Assembly (NCBI GenBank): GCA_020724465.1 | Contig: DYGX01000001.1 | Span: 124,001 to 188,000 of the forward strand | DNA from: Thermoflexus sp. | GTDB lineage: Bacteria; Chloroflexota; Anaerolineae; Aggregatilineales; Aggregatilineaceae | Direction of reading: 5' to 3' | DNA: 64,000 nucleotides | Shown here: positions 1 through 9,048 of the stretch, piece after piece | How the letters are laid out: every line of letters begins with the position of its first letter | How positions within the stretch are numbered: position 1 is the stretch's first letter | Notes under the pieces: generated by a model | Databases searched by the model: none | Told to the model about the DNA's origin: nothing | The model's input: only the letters and a program-made list of their open reading frames with translations | Translations under genes and position numbers: made by a program

Positions 1-17
1 GATTCCCACGATTTCAC

Positions 18-46
18 CTGACATTTTATAGACAGTAATCTATAAT
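18..46 (+). promoter_or_regulatory. Sigma-70-type promoter of the rhodanese-sufE pair
   Basis: CTGACA (18-23, one mismatch to the -35 consensus), a 17-base spacer and a perfect TATAAT (41-46). Transcription would start near 53 and leave a leader of about 64 bases before the ATG at 117. The local AT-rich composition also fits a promoter. Confidence 0.75.
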
Positions 47-116
47 ATTCGTGAGTATCAGGAAGTAGACTTCCAGGGAGCGATGACTGGCAACAAGGCC
101 CCAACGGGAGGCATAC

Positions 117-977
117 ATGACGGACATTTCGCAGCGTGGCTATGTACATCCTGAGGTGTTGGTTTCGACCCAATGGGTTGAGGATCACCTCAATGACCCG
201 CAGATCCGCATCATTGAGTCCAACGAGGACCCGCTATTGTATGCATCGGGGCACATCCCCGGCGCGGTCGAGGTTGACTGGGCGAAGGACCTCAACAATC
301 CACTGCGACGGGATTACCTCGACCAGCGCGAGTTTGAGCAGTTGATGTCACGTCTGGGCGTGACACCGGAGACAACACTGGTCTTCTACGGAGATAAGAA
401 CAATTGGTGGGCCACCTATGCGTTCTGGGTGTTCCAGCTTTTCGGGCACGAGCGCGCGCGCGTTATGGATGGCGGGCGCGGCAAATGGCAGGCGGAAGGC
501 CGCCCCATGACTCAGGAAGTGCCGCAATATCCGCCAACAACCTACAAGGCGCGCCCGCGTGACGACCGGCATATCCGCGCCTTTCGCGACCAGGTGTACC
601 AGCATGTCCAGGCGAGTCTGCCCCTGGTTGACGTGCGCAGCCCCGAAGAGTACTCGGGTCAGCGCCTGCATATGCCCGACTATCCCAACGAAGGGGCGCT
701 GCGTGGGGGGCACATCCCCGGCGCCGTCAACGTCCCGTGGAGCAGGGCGGTCAACCCGGATGGCACGTTCAAATCGGCGGACGAGCTGCGCCGCATCTAC
801 GAAGAAGAACAGCGGCTCTCGCCTGACAACGAGATCATCACCTACTGCCGCATCGGTGAGCGCAGCAGCCACACCTGGTTCGTTCTGAAGTATCTCCTGG
901 GCTACCCGCGTGTGCGCAATTATGACGGAAGTTGGACCGAATGGGGCAACCTGGTCAACGTCCCCATCGAACGCTGA
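117..977 (+). CDS. sseA: Sulfurtransferase (thiosulfate / 3-mercaptopyruvate type), two rhodanese domains
   Basis: This 286-residue cytoplasmic protein has two tandem rhodanese domains. The N-terminal one (about 12-130) has no cysteine in its active loop (VFYGDKNN, around 89-96), as is normal for the inactive half of the family. The C-terminal one (about 165-283) carries C244 in the loop CRIGERS, which would hold the persulfide during sulfur transfer from thiosulfate or mercaptopyruvate to an acceptor. The ATG at 117 is preceded by CGGGAGG at a good distance. A SufE-like gene follows after 28 bases in the same transcription unit, so the persulfide may be handed to SufE; that link is inference. 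The exact donor cannot be read from the sequence, although the CRxGxR loop is nearer to thiosulfate-type enzymes. Confidence 0.9.
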   Translation: MTDISQRGYVHPEVLVSTQWVEDHLNDPQIRIIESNEDPLLYASGHIPGAVEVDWAKDLNNPLRRDYLDQREFEQLMSRLGVTPETTLVFYGDKNNWWATYAFWVFQLFGHERARVMDGGRGKWQAEGRPMTQEVPQYPPTTYKARPRDDRHIRAFRDQVYQHVQASLPLVDVRSPEEYSGQRLHMPDYPNEGALRGGHIPGAVNVPWSRAVNPDGTFKSADELRRIYEEEQRLSPDNEIITYCRIGERSSHTWFVLKYLLGYPRVRNYDGSWTEWGNLVNVPIER

Positions 978-1005
978 GTCCGGCGCCCCAAGATCGCGAG
1001 AAGGT

Positions 1006-1452
1006 ATGAGGAACTATCCGCAAGCGTTGAATGACCTGCTGGACGACTTCGACTTTGTAACCACCCGTAATGAGCGTGTCGAGCTGCTGCTCGATATCGC
1101 GAGCCGGTTCGAGCCGGTTCCCGCGCGGATCGCCACGCGGCCATACCCCGAGGAACACCGCGTGCCGTTTTGCGAATCAGACGCTTATGTCTGGTCAGAG
1201 CCGCGCGATGATGGCACCCTGAAATTCTACTTCGCGGTCGAGAACCCGCAGGGTCTATCCGCCCAGGCGATGGCGGTCATTCTCGACGAGACGCTATCCG
1301 GCGCGCCGCTGGAGCAAGTAGCCAGCGTCTCGCCCGACATCGTGCTGAAAATCTTCGGCAACGAGATCTCGATGGGCAAGGGGCAGGGTCTGATGGCGAT
1401 GGTTACGGCGGTTCAGAACGCGGCGCGGCAGGCCCTGGCCGAACGCCAGTAA
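1006..1452 (+). CDS. sufE: SufE-family sulfur acceptor protein
   Basis: A 148-residue protein of normal SufE length. SufE proteins accept persulfide sulfur, usually from the desulfurase SufS, and pass it to Fe-S cluster assembly. The conserved region includes VPFCESDAYVW (53-63), which places C56 where SufE has its acceptor cysteine, and a typical C-terminal helix ending about residue 145. An in-frame extension upstream would overlap the end of the rhodanese gene, so I chose the ATG at 1006, preceded by GAGAAGG. The unusual feature is the partner: the neighbour is a rhodanese rather than SufS or SufU, so sulfur may reach this SufE by a different route. No other suf gene lies nearby. Confidence 0.85.
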   Translation: MRNYPQALNDLLDDFDFVTTRNERVELLLDIASRFEPVPARIATRPYPEEHRVPFCESDAYVWSEPRDDGTLKFYFAVENPQGLSAQAMAVILDETLSGAPLEQVASVSPDIVLKIFGNEISMGKGQGLMAMVTAVQNAARQALAERQ

Positions 1453-1487
1453 GCCGCCGGCGCATTCTACTGCGGGCGGGGCCGCTC

Positions 1488-2660
1488 TCAGAACCGGTCG
1501 CGCATGGTGCTGTGATAGCCGGTCAGCTCCGCGTAGCCATAGCCTGTCGCGCCGCCAGAAACGCGCACCGCCCCTTCCCAATAGACAATGCCCTCGCGCA
1601 GCTCTTGATCGGCCAGCAGCGGCTCGATATGTAGCGTGAGCGGCGCGCCGCCCCCTGGCGCGACCGTGATCCGCCATTCCGCCGGGTACATTGCGCCGGA
1701 GTGCGGGCTGGTCCACCACCGCAGCGGCTCAATCGTGATCTCGGATGCGCTGAGCGGCACCGTCCGGCCGTCCGCTTCGATCAGCAGACCGCCGAAGGCT
1801 GGTTCGATCCCGCCATCCACCAGGCGGATCTGCCCGACCATCAATTCGCGGTTGCCGTCCAGGTGCAGCCCGAACCAGTCCCACCCCTGTGCATCCGGGC
1901 CGAGCGCGCTCGTGCCGAATTCGTGATCCATCCAGCTTGTACCGGTCACGCTGAACTGCTCCGCGCCGATCGAAATGACGCCGGACGTCGCCAGGCGGCT
2001 GAGCGAGAAGTAGTAGCTCGCGTTGCCCGGCTCGCCGCTCTTCGGGCTGAGGCCGTCGCGGCCATGCAGAGCCGGCGGCTTAAGCTGGCGCAGCTCCAGT
2101 TCAACCGCCACGTCGGGCGACCGGGCGCCGATCGCGGTCCGCTCGGCGGATTCGTCGCGGGCGCTCACCGCCCAGTCATCCAGCCAGACCCGGTAGCGCG
2201 GCTCAGTCGTGGCGCCTGCCAGACCTGCCGCCCCACGGCTAAAGCGCTGCGCCTGGTAGAAAGCGCCGCCCGCGACATCCGTCACGGTGAAGTGTGCCAT
2301 ATAGACCTGATTCGTGCGCCACTCGGATGCCGACGGGTGCTCGCCAGGCGCCAGCGCACGACGGAAGATGGTGAACTGGTAGCCGAAACGTCGCCCGTCT
2401 TCGGTGGCGAGGTTGCCGGTGTAGTACCACCATTCCGTCTGAAAAGCGGGATGCGCACCGTGATCGGCGGGGAAGGACCATGTGCGCGGCTCGATTGCGC
2501 GTGCGAAACCGTCCAAAGCGAGGGCAGGGGCATCCAGCAGCACTGCGCGTTGCTCCGCAGCCGCGCCCGGCGCACCCCGGCTCGCCAGCACCGACGACAC
2601 AATCAGCGCCACAGAGGCGACGAACGCCGCCGCCACGCCCCACCGCACTAGCACACGCAT
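1488..2660 (-). CDS. AttH/CrtC-like lipocalin-fold secreted protein
   Basis: A 390-residue protein with an N-terminal membrane anchor or signal (about 7-27), then the family hallmark EWWYYTGNL (76-84) and a long beta-rich region. The family (AttH, carotenoid 1,2-hydratase-like, COG5621) has a double-lipocalin fold and is thought to bind or act on hydrophobic ligands outside the cytoplasmic membrane. The ATG at 2660 shares one base with the TGA of the preceding gene (TGATG), so translation is probably coupled; longer starts run into that gene. It is the last gene of an operon with an ABC permease and ATPase. This matches the attEFGH arrangement known from Agrobacterium, where AttH travels with its transporter. 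There is no carotenoid gene nearby, so I do not call it CrtC. Confidence 0.8.
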   Translation of the reverse strand: MRVLVRWGVAAAFVASVALIVSSVLASRGAPGAAAEQRAVLLDAPALALDGFARAIEPRTWSFPADHGAHPAFQTEWWYYTGNLATEDGRRFGYQFTIFRRALAPGEHPSASEWRTNQVYMAHFTVTDVAGGAFYQAQRFSRGAAGLAGATTEPRYRVWLDDWAVSARDESAERTAIGARSPDVAVELELRQLKPPALHGRDGLSPKSGEPGNASYYFSLSRLATSGVISIGAEQFSVTGTSWMDHEFGTSALGPDAQGWDWFGLHLDGNRELMVGQIRLVDGGIEPAFGGLLIEADGRTVPLSASEITIEPLRWWTSPHSGAMYPAEWRITVAPGGGAPLTLHIEPLLADQELREGIVYWEGAVRVSGGATGYGYAELTGYHSTMRDRF

Positions 2661-3595
2661 CACCAGCCCAGCCCCGCGATGATCTTGTCCGCCAACCCGG
2701 CGCCGATCATCTCGCACGCTTCCAACCGGCGAATCAAATCGACCCACTCGGCGCGTCGAGGATCGCGCTCGAACGCCGGATGCAGCAACGCCACGGCCTG
2801 CTCCACGTCCCCCAGCTCATCGGCGGCGTTCATCGCCTGCCAGAAAGGCAGCTCTTCCATCTCCGGCGCCATCTCGCGCGCCTGCTGCCACAGCGCCAGT
2901 GCTTCGGTCGAGTTCCCCGCGTTCAGCAGATCGAATCCGCGCTCGTCAAGCACCGCAGCGCGGCGCAGACGGATCAGCCGCGCCAGCTCGTCAAGCGGTG
3001 AGTCGTGCTCGTCCACGCGCAGATCGTAGATCGCATCCCAGGCGGGTTGGGAGCGATCGCCGGAGACGATCTTGAGCGCCGCCGACTGCATTCCGCGAAT
3101 GTCGCCGTCTTCGGCCTGGGCCGCCTGCAACGCCGCCAGCATCCGCGCCGCCAGGTCTCCGGACGTGCGCTCGTACGCTTCGGCCATCGCCGGGACAACG
3201 GTCGGGCGCGTCATCATATTCGCCTGGACGCTGTACCCCTCGCCGACGTGGTGCGATGCCTCGGCGATACATTTCTCGCCGGTCCACGCGGCGGCCCGTC
3301 CCTGCGCGTCCACCACGGCGACCTGCCGCCGATCCGCGCCGGCATCGGACGCGACCAGGGCGGCGATAACCCGCTCCGGCTCGATCCCCTCTTCCAGCAG
3401 CGCCAGCCCCAGCGGTCCGAAGCGGATGTTCACCGAAGCCTGCGTGGCCAGCGCGCCGAGTCCCGGCCGCAGCCAGGGAACAACGCTGCCCACGCACATT
3501 TGGTGGGTCTGCACAGCGACGCCCAACTCCCCCGTGTGCGGATCGCGCGCCACGATGCTGTAAGTGCTGAATTCCCGCGAAAAATGCTGCTTCAT
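2660..3595 (-). CDS. DUF1028 family protein with helical C-terminal extension
   Basis: 311 residues. Residues about 8-210 match the DUF1028 pattern: the start FSTYSIVARDPHTGELGVAV, a conserved HQMCVGS and a glycine-rich stretch. DUF1028 is believed to have an Ntn-hydrolase-like fold, but its substrate is not established. Residues about 220-311 are helical and TPR-like (repeated A-L and A-xx-A patterns). The ATG at 3595 lies one base after the permease stop, with GAGGAG within the end of that gene, and its own stop overlaps the next start. It therefore sits inside the ABC/AttH operon. Its role there could be processing of the exported substrate, but that is a guess. Confidence 0.75.
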   Translation of the reverse strand: MKQHFSREFSTYSIVARDPHTGELGVAVQTHQMCVGSVVPWLRPGLGALATQASVNIRFGPLGLALLEEGIEPERVIAALVASDAGADRRQVAVVDAQGRAAAWTGEKCIAEASHHVGEGYSVQANMMTRPTVVPAMAEAYERTSGDLAARMLAALQAAQAEDGDIRGMQSAALKIVSGDRSQPAWDAIYDLRVDEHDSPLDELARLIRLRRAAVLDERGFDLLNAGNSTEALALWQQAREMAPEMEELPFWQAMNAADELGDVEQAVALLHPAFERDPRRAEWVDLIRRLEACEMIGAGLADKIIAGLGW

Positions 3596-3596
3596 C

Positions 3597-6173
3597 CTAC
3601 TCGCTCCTCAACGCCTGGGCGGTCACCAGGCGGCTGAGGCGCCACGCCGGATAGACCCCGGCCAGCAGCGCCGCACCCAGCGCAACCGCCAACGCCTGCA
3701 CAAACGGCTGGCCGCTGAGCATCAGGTCCATCGACCAGCCGAACGAACGCACGTTGATCACGTCGATCAGAATCACAGCCAGCGCGATCCCCTGAGGCAG
3801 AGCAAGCAGCCCGGCAGCCAGGCCCATCAGGCCGGTTTGAATCAGGGTGAAGGCGCGAAGCTGGCGCGGCGTCATGCCGTTGGCGCGCATCACGCCGTAC
3901 TGGCGCGTGTGCTCAAGCTGCAGCGCCAGCAGAGTGCTCAATATGCCGATAAACGCGACAATCGCCGCCAGCAGACGCAAGGCAATCGTGATCGCGAAGG
4001 TCCGGTCGAACACCTCAAGCGCGCCTGCCCGCAAAGCCCGGTTGCTCTGGGCGCGCAGCCCGGTGTCGATCAACGTCTCGCTTTGCAGCGACTCCAGCAC
4101 GCGCTCAAGATTCGCGCCCGGTGCCAGATCAAGCGCGATAGCGGAGATGTACGGATCATCCCAGTAGCGATCATACGTCGTGCGCGCCATCATAACGCTG
4201 CCCTGATCGGTCGTGTAGTCGTAGTACACGCCGGCCACCTCGAATGTGTGCGGCCCACGATCGGTCAGCAGCGTGATCTGCGCGTTCTCGGGCGTGATAC
4301 CCCGACGGAACGCGAACGGCTCGCTGACAACGACCTGTCCGGAGCGCAAGGCATCCCAATAGTTGCCGGGCGCGCGCTGCCAGGCGAAGCGGCGCGCCGA
4401 GTGCGTGATGTCGTCGCTGGGAACGACCAGATTGGCGGGGGGCTGGTCCGGATAATCCGGCGCGAGAACCGCGACATTCCGCACGGTGGTCACGCGCTCG
4501 ACGCCTTCGACGCGCTCAAGGCGTGACACGATGGCCGGGTCCACATCAACGGGGATGTCATTCGACTCGCCCGCGAAGGGCGAGATGAAAATGTCCGCGC
4601 CCAGCGTCGTGTCCAGCCACTCGCTGACCGTCTGCCGGAAGCTGCTGATCATGACGCTGACGCCGACGATCGCGCTCACCGCCAGGGTCAGCGCGGCCAC
4701 GGCGACCGACGTCCGGCTGAGCGAGCGCGTAATCGCGCGCGGCGCCATGCGCCCCAGCACGCCAAACCCGCGCGTCATGCCCGGCGCGACGGCCCGCATC
4801 AACACGACCAGCGCTGCCGGGGTCAGCAGCGCGCCCCCGACCAGGATCATAAACAGGCCGCCAAAGCTCACTTCCAGGCGCCGCGTGTCGATCTGCAAGA
4901 CGAGCACTCCCACGCCCACCAGCGCGGCAGCGCCAAGCGTCACCACGGGCAGCAGGCGTTGCGTTGTGCGCTCCATGTCCGAACGGCGCATCACCCCAGC
5001 CGGCTCAGTGCGCGTCGCTTCGAGCGACGGCAGCACGGCGGCCAGCACGCTGACCCCCATCCCGATCACGAAACCCCGCGCCAGCGTGCCCGCCGGTACC
5101 GTGATCTGCTCGACCTGGACGCGGAAGTACAGGTCGTTCACCGTCTGCGCGACAAGGCTCACCGTGCTGCTTCCGAGGATAATCCCTAGCCCCAGGCCGA
5201 TCACGGTCCCCACACAACCCAACAGCACCGCCTCAGCCAGAATCAGCGCGAAGATCTGTTGTCGCGTGGCGCCCACTGCGCGCAGAATCCCGAGAGTCGG
5301 ACGCCGCTGCACCACGCTGAACGTCACCGTGTTGTAAATCAAGAAGACACCCACCAGCAGCGCCAGCAGGCTCAGCGCGCGCAGGTTTAGTTCGAATGCA
5401 TCCGTCATCTGAGCCAGGGCGCTGCGGCTCGCCGCGGCGCTGACCAGCGCTGTTCCGGGTGGCAGCAGCCCCTCGACGGCAGCGCGCTCCGCGTCTGACT
5501 CCAGGATCAGGTCGATGCGGGTCAGCTCGCCCGGCCTGCCGGAGATCTCTTGTGCCGTGGCAATGTCCGCCACCATCAGATCGTTGACGGCGCTGGCGCT
5601 GCCCTCGTGCGCTGGCGAGAGGAAGCCTGCGATGGTGACCACGGCGGCCCCGCGCGTGCGTGTGCGCAGCGAGAGCGTGTCGCCCGGGGCGAGGTTCGCC
5701 TGCTCGGCCAAAGCGCGGCTGATCAGCACGGCGCCCGGCTCGGTGAGGAAAGCCAGGGCACCAGCGCCGCCGTCGGGCCCCGCCTCGGCGAGCATATCCG
5801 CCGTCAGGTAAGTACGGAACGGCCCCTCGGCAAACGGGTCGATGCCCAGCAGGCGGAACGTCCGCCCGCCCAGCGACTCGGCGCGAACAATGGACTCAAT
5901 CACTGGCGCGCTGGCCCGCACCCCTGCCTCGATGCGCAACGCGCGGTAGAGACTGGTCGGGACGCTGCCGGCGCTGCCGACGATCTGGTGCGTGGCGCGC
6001 CCGGTGACGCTGTTCACGCTCAGCGCAAAGGCGCGGCTGGCTGCGCCGTTCGCCAGATCGATCGCCACGCCGACGGCCACCCCCAGCGCCACGCCCGCGA
6101 TGAACAGCAGGCTTTGCACCAGGCGGCGGTCGATGTAGCGCCGTGTGAGTCGGAGCACAGCGGTATTGATCAC
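3597..6173 (-). CDS. ABC transporter permease, FtsX/MacB-like, two FtsX modules in one chain
   Basis: 858 residues if translation starts at the GTG at 6173, which has GAGAGG six bases upstream and begins as VINTAVLRLTRRYI. Longer forms would overlap the ATPase gene. The first hydrophobic helix (about 20-40) is followed by a large extracytoplasmic MacB-like domain, then a block of three membrane helices (about 260-400). A second membrane pair, a second periplasmic-type domain and a final set of three helices follow (about 720-850). This is the LolC/E or AttF/G layout with both halves in one polypeptide, so one chain may replace the usual permease pair. It is translated right after the ATPase and before DUF1028 and AttH-like genes. 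Export or extraction of a lipid-like substrate is the family expectation. Confidence 0.85.
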   Translation of the reverse strand: MINTAVLRLTRRYIDRRLVQSLLFIAGVALGVAVGVAIDLANGAASRAFALSVNSVTGRATHQIVGSAGSVPTSLYRALRIEAGVRASAPVIESIVRAESLGGRTFRLLGIDPFAEGPFRTYLTADMLAEAGPDGGAGALAFLTEPGAVLISRALAEQANLAPGDTLSLRTRTRGAAVVTIAGFLSPAHEGSASAVNDLMVADIATAQEISGRPGELTRIDLILESDAERAAVEGLLPPGTALVSAAASRSALAQMTDAFELNLRALSLLALLVGVFLIYNTVTFSVVQRRPTLGILRAVGATRQQIFALILAEAVLLGCVGTVIGLGLGIILGSSTVSLVAQTVNDLYFRVQVEQITVPAGTLARGFVIGMGVSVLAAVLPSLEATRTEPAGVMRRSDMERTTQRLLPVVTLGAAALVGVGVLVLQIDTRRLEVSFGGLFMILVGGALLTPAALVVLMRAVAPGMTRGFGVLGRMAPRAITRSLSRTSVAVAALTLAVSAIVGVSVMISSFRQTVSEWLDTTLGADIFISPFAGESNDIPVDVDPAIVSRLERVEGVERVTTVRNVAVLAPDYPDQPPANLVVPSDDITHSARRFAWQRAPGNYWDALRSGQVVVSEPFAFRRGITPENAQITLLTDRGPHTFEVAGVYYDYTTDQGSVMMARTTYDRYWDDPYISAIALDLAPGANLERVLESLQSETLIDTGLRAQSNRALRAGALEVFDRTFAITIALRLLAAIVAFIGILSTLLALQLEHTRQYGVMRANGMTPRQLRAFTLIQTGLMGLAAGLLALPQGIALAVILIDVINVRSFGWSMDLMLSGQPFVQALAVALGAALLAGVYPAWRLSRLVTAQALRSE

Positions 6174-6183
6174 CGGTTGCCTC

Positions 6184-6918
6184 TCATTGGGGACCCGGAT
6201 GCACCCGCTCCGGCGGATGGAGCACCGGTTCAAGTTGGGCACTGCGGATGCGGAACACGCGATCGGCGTGCGGAACGATAGCCGGGTCATGCGTCGCCAT
6301 GATCAGCGCGCGGCCAGGCTGCCGGGCCAGCTCAAGCAACAGCGCCAGAACCGCTTGTCCCGTCGCGGCGTCCAGATTACCGGTCGGCTCGTCGGCCAGA
6401 ACCAAACGCGGCTCGTGGACCAGCGCCCGCGCGATTGCGACGCGCTGCTGCTCGCCGCCGCTCAGCCGGTCGGGGAAGTCGGCGGCCCGGTCGGCCAGCC
6501 CAACACGCTCCAGCAGCGAGCGCGCCCGCGCCTGAGCCTCGCGCAGCCGGGTGCCGCGCAGTTCCAGCGGCAGGGTGACGTTCTCGATCACCGTGAGCGT
6601 CGGGATAAGGTTGAAGAATTGGAACACGATCCCGATATGATCCCGGCGGTGCAGGGTTCTCTGCTGTTCGTCGAGGCGCGTCACGTCCACCCCGTCGATC
6701 AGGATCGTGCCGCTGTCCGGCGTGTCGATGCCACTGATCAGGTTAAGCAAAGTGCTCTTGCCGCTGCCGCTCACGCCGAGCAGCGCCACGAATTCCCCTT
6801 CGCCAATTTCCAGGTCCACCCCGCTGAGCACCGCACAGGTCGCGCCGTCTTGCTGATACGATTTGCTCAACCCGCGAATGCGCAGTAGCGGGTGAGCGTT
6901 CCATCCGTCTGAAGTCAT
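6184..6918 (-). CDS. ABC transporter ATP-binding protein, LolD/MacB/AttE type
   Basis: 244 residues with every motif of an ABC ATPase: Walker A GVSGSGKS (48-55), Q-loop VFQFFNL (98-104), signature LSGGEQQ (152-158), Walker B LVLADEP (172-178) and the H-loop in [16 protein letters not shown] is typical of the LolD/MacB subfamily. It would energise the FtsX-type permease encoded 10 bases downstream. The start at 6918 is an ATG with a modest GGGA upstream. It is the first gene of a four-gene minus-strand operon: ATPase, permease, DUF1028, AttH-like. Confidence 0.92.
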   Translation of the reverse strand: MTSDGWNAHPLLRIRGLSKSYQQDGATCAVLSGVDLEIGEGEFVALLGVSGSGKSTLLNLISGIDTPDSGTILIDGVDVTRLDEQQRTLHRRDHIGIVFQFFNLIPTLTVIENVTLPLELRGTRLREAQARARSLLERVGLADRAADFPDRLSGGEQQRVAIARALVHEPRLVLADEPTGNLDAATGQAVLALLLELARQPGRALIMATHDPAIVPHADRVFRIRSAQLEPVLHPPERVHPGPQ

Positions 6919-6983
6919 GGGCCGTCCCGCTGAAGAATGCCCCCGCCAGGCAACATTTCGGCAAGAGCACAGGTCTGGAGTAG

Positions 6984-7012
6984 ATTATAACAGGCGGCTC
7001 AAGGCGTGTGAC
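6984..7012 (-). promoter_or_regulatory. Possible promoter of the ABC/AttH operon
   Basis: On the minus strand a perfect TATAAT (6989-6984) lies 66 bases before the ATPase ATG. With a 17-base spacer the -35 would be GTCACA (7012-7007), a weak match, so the assignment rests mainly on the -10. The 163-base divergent gap (6919-7081) also serves the aspartase gene, for which I see no clear promoter. Confidence 0.4.
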
Positions 7013-7081
7013 GCCCGGCAGATTAAGAGATGCTCAGAGAACGGTGACAAACACTCACCGGCAGGACGCTTGAGGAAAGAC

Positions 7082-8977
7082 ATGCCCAATACCAGCATCG
7101 AAACCATGCTGCATCACACGAAACTGTTCCAGAAACTCGACGCGGAGGCGCTGGCATACATCGCCGGTTTGATCCGCGTGGTCGAATACCGGCCCGGCCA
7201 GTACCTCTTTCACGAGCGCGCTGCGCGGGAGTCCGTGTTGCTGATCGAGCAGGGCAGCGTCGTCATCACCCACGGCATCGGGCAACAGCCAGCCGAACTC
7301 GCGACAGTCGGGCCGGGCGCCATGCTCGGCGAGCGGTTGCTGCTCGGCAGCCCGACTCACGTTGCGTCGGCGCGCGCTCGCACGCCCGTGCGCGCTCTCA
7401 GCCTGACGAAAGACGCCGTCGAGCGCATCCGGACCGAGCGCCCCGAGATTTACCACCAGCTAGTGCTTGTCGCATCCGAGACGCTGGCCGAGCGTCTTGA
7501 ATACTCCGCCGGCCAGATTGCCGGGACGCGCGCCCCACTCGCGACCGGGCGGTTTCGCCTCGAACGCGATTCCCTGGGCAAGCGTGCCATCCCCGAAGAA
7601 GTGTATTACGGGATTCAGACCCAGCGGGCCGTCGAGAACTTCCCGATTTCGGGTACGCCGATCAGCGCCTATCCGTTCTTGATCGTGGCGCTGGGCTGCG
7701 TCAAAAAGGCGGCCGCGCTGGCAAACCGCGAGCTGGGGCTGCTGGACCCCACCATCGCGGACGCGATCATCCAGGCGGCAGAAGAGGTGCGCCAGGGCCG
7801 GTGGAACGATCAGTTCGTGGTCGATGTGATCCAGGGTGGGGCGGGGACGTCCACCAACATGAACGCCAACGAGGTTATCGCCAACCGCGCACTGGAAATT
7901 CTCGGCCATGAGCGCGGCGACTACTCGGTTGTGCACCCGCTCAACCACGTGAACCTGTCGCAAAGCACCAACGACGTCTATCCCACCGCGCTCAAGATCG
8001 CCCTGCATTTTGCCATCGACGAGCTTCTGGAAGCCATGCAGGAATTGCGCGACAGCTTCGCGGCCAAAGCCGAGGAGTTCAGGGATGTGATCAAGATGGG
8101 GCGCACCCAGCTTCAGGATGCCGTGCCGATGACGCTCGGCCAGGAGTTCAGCACATATGCCGTCATGCTCGACGAAGATATGGCGCGCCTGCGCGAGGCG
8201 GCCCAACTGGTGATCGAGATCAACATGGGGGCGACGGCCATCGGCACGGGCTTGAACGCCCATCCTGACTACGCCCCCGCCGTCTGCCGGCATCTGCGCG
8301 AGATCACCGGGATTGACTTGGTCACCGCGCCGAACCTGATCGAGGCCACTCAGGACACGGGCGTGTTTGTCCAGCTCTCAGGCGTGCTCAAGCGGATTGC
8401 GGTGAAGCTCTCGAAGAGCGCCAACGATCTGCGCCTGCTCTCGTCCGGTCCACGCGCCGGGTTAGGCGAGATCAACCTGCCAGCAGTCCAACCCGGCTCG
8501 TCGATCATGCCGGGCAAGGTCAACCCGGTCATCCCCGAAGTCGTCAACCAGGTGGCGTTCGAGGTGATGGGTAACGATGTTACGGTCACGCTGGCCGCCC
8601 AGGCGGGCCAGCTTCAGCTCAACGTGATGGAGCCGATCATCGCCTACGCCCTATTCAACAGCCTGACGCACCTGCGCAACGCCTGCCACACCTACGCGAC
8701 ACGCTGCGTCAACGGCATCACGGCCAACCGCGAGCATCTGCGGCGGATGGTTGAGAACTCAATCGGGATCGTGACCGCGCTGAACCCCTACATCGGCTAC
8801 GATAACGCCGCCTCAATCGCCAAAGAGGCACTTGCCACCGGGCGCGGCGTATACGAGCTGGTCCTCGAGCGCGGGCTGCTTAGCAAGGAAGAGCTGGACG
8901 ATATCCTGCGCCCGGAGCGCATGACGCAGCCGCACTGGCTCCCGCCGGTGCCGCCCGGCACCGGCGACGAGGGCTAG
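7082..8977 (+). CDS. aspA: Aspartate ammonia-lyase with N-terminal cyclic-nucleotide-binding-like domain
   Basis: 631 residues from the ATG at 7082, which has GAGGAAAG six bases upstream. Residues about 1-125 look like a CRP-type cNMP-binding beta-roll (LFQKLDAEAL, then RPGQYLF, then GAMLGERLLLG). The arginine that usually grips the cyclic phosphate (PRTA) appears here as PTHV, so cAMP binding is doubtful. Residues about 155-625 are a full aspartase/fumarase enzyme, which would convert L-aspartate to fumarate and ammonia. It has the signature loop GSSIMPGKVN (472-481). The following VIPEVVNQV favours aspartase over fumarase, which has TQCEA there. Ordinary AspA is about 470 residues, so the extra domain is an unusual addition that may couple activity to a ligand. 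The gene stands alone, with a terminator just after it. Confidence 0.88.
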   Translation: MPNTSIETMLHHTKLFQKLDAEALAYIAGLIRVVEYRPGQYLFHERAARESVLLIEQGSVVITHGIGQQPAELATVGPGAMLGERLLLGSPTHVASARARTPVRALSLTKDAVERIRTERPEIYHQLVLVASETLAERLEYSAGQIAGTRAPLATGRFRLERDSLGKRAIPEEVYYGIQTQRAVENFPISGTPISAYPFLIVALGCVKKAAALANRELGLLDPTIADAIIQAAEEVRQGRWNDQFVVDVIQGGAGTSTNMNANEVIANRALEILGHERGDYSVVHPLNHVNLSQSTNDVYPTALKIALHFAIDELLEAMQELRDSFAAKAEEFRDVIKMGRTQLQDAVPMTLGQEFSTYAVMLDEDMARLREAAQLVIEINMGATAIGTGLNAHPDYAPAVCRHLREITGIDLVTAPNLIEATQDTGVFVQLSGVLKRIAVKLSKSANDLRLLSSGPRAGLGEINLPAVQPGSSIMPGKVNPVIPEVVNQVAFEVMGNDVTVTLAAQAGQLQLNVMEPIIAYALFNSLTHLRNACHTYATRCVNGITANREHLRRMVENSIGIVTALNPYIGYDNAASIAKEALATGRGVYELVLERGLLSKEELDDILRPERMTQPHWLPPVPPGTGDEG

Positions 8978-8995
8978 CTGAGCGCCGGGAAACAA

Positions 8996-9022
8996 AAAAG
9001 CTCCGCACACGGCGGGGCTTTT
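8996..9022. terminator. Bidirectional intrinsic terminator
   Basis: AAAAGCTCCGC pairs with GCGGGGCTTTT across a 5-base loop (11 pairs, one G-T). T-runs follow the stem on both strands, so it can end the aspartase transcript (+) and the S1-protein transcript (-), which converge here. Confidence 0.85.
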
Positions 9023-9048
9023 CATTGCACTACGGTGCCGGCGGGCAT

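Noticed and set aside
910-1005. Longer N-terminus for SufE
   Set aside because: It overlaps the rhodanese gene in another frame and adds residues foreign to SufE.
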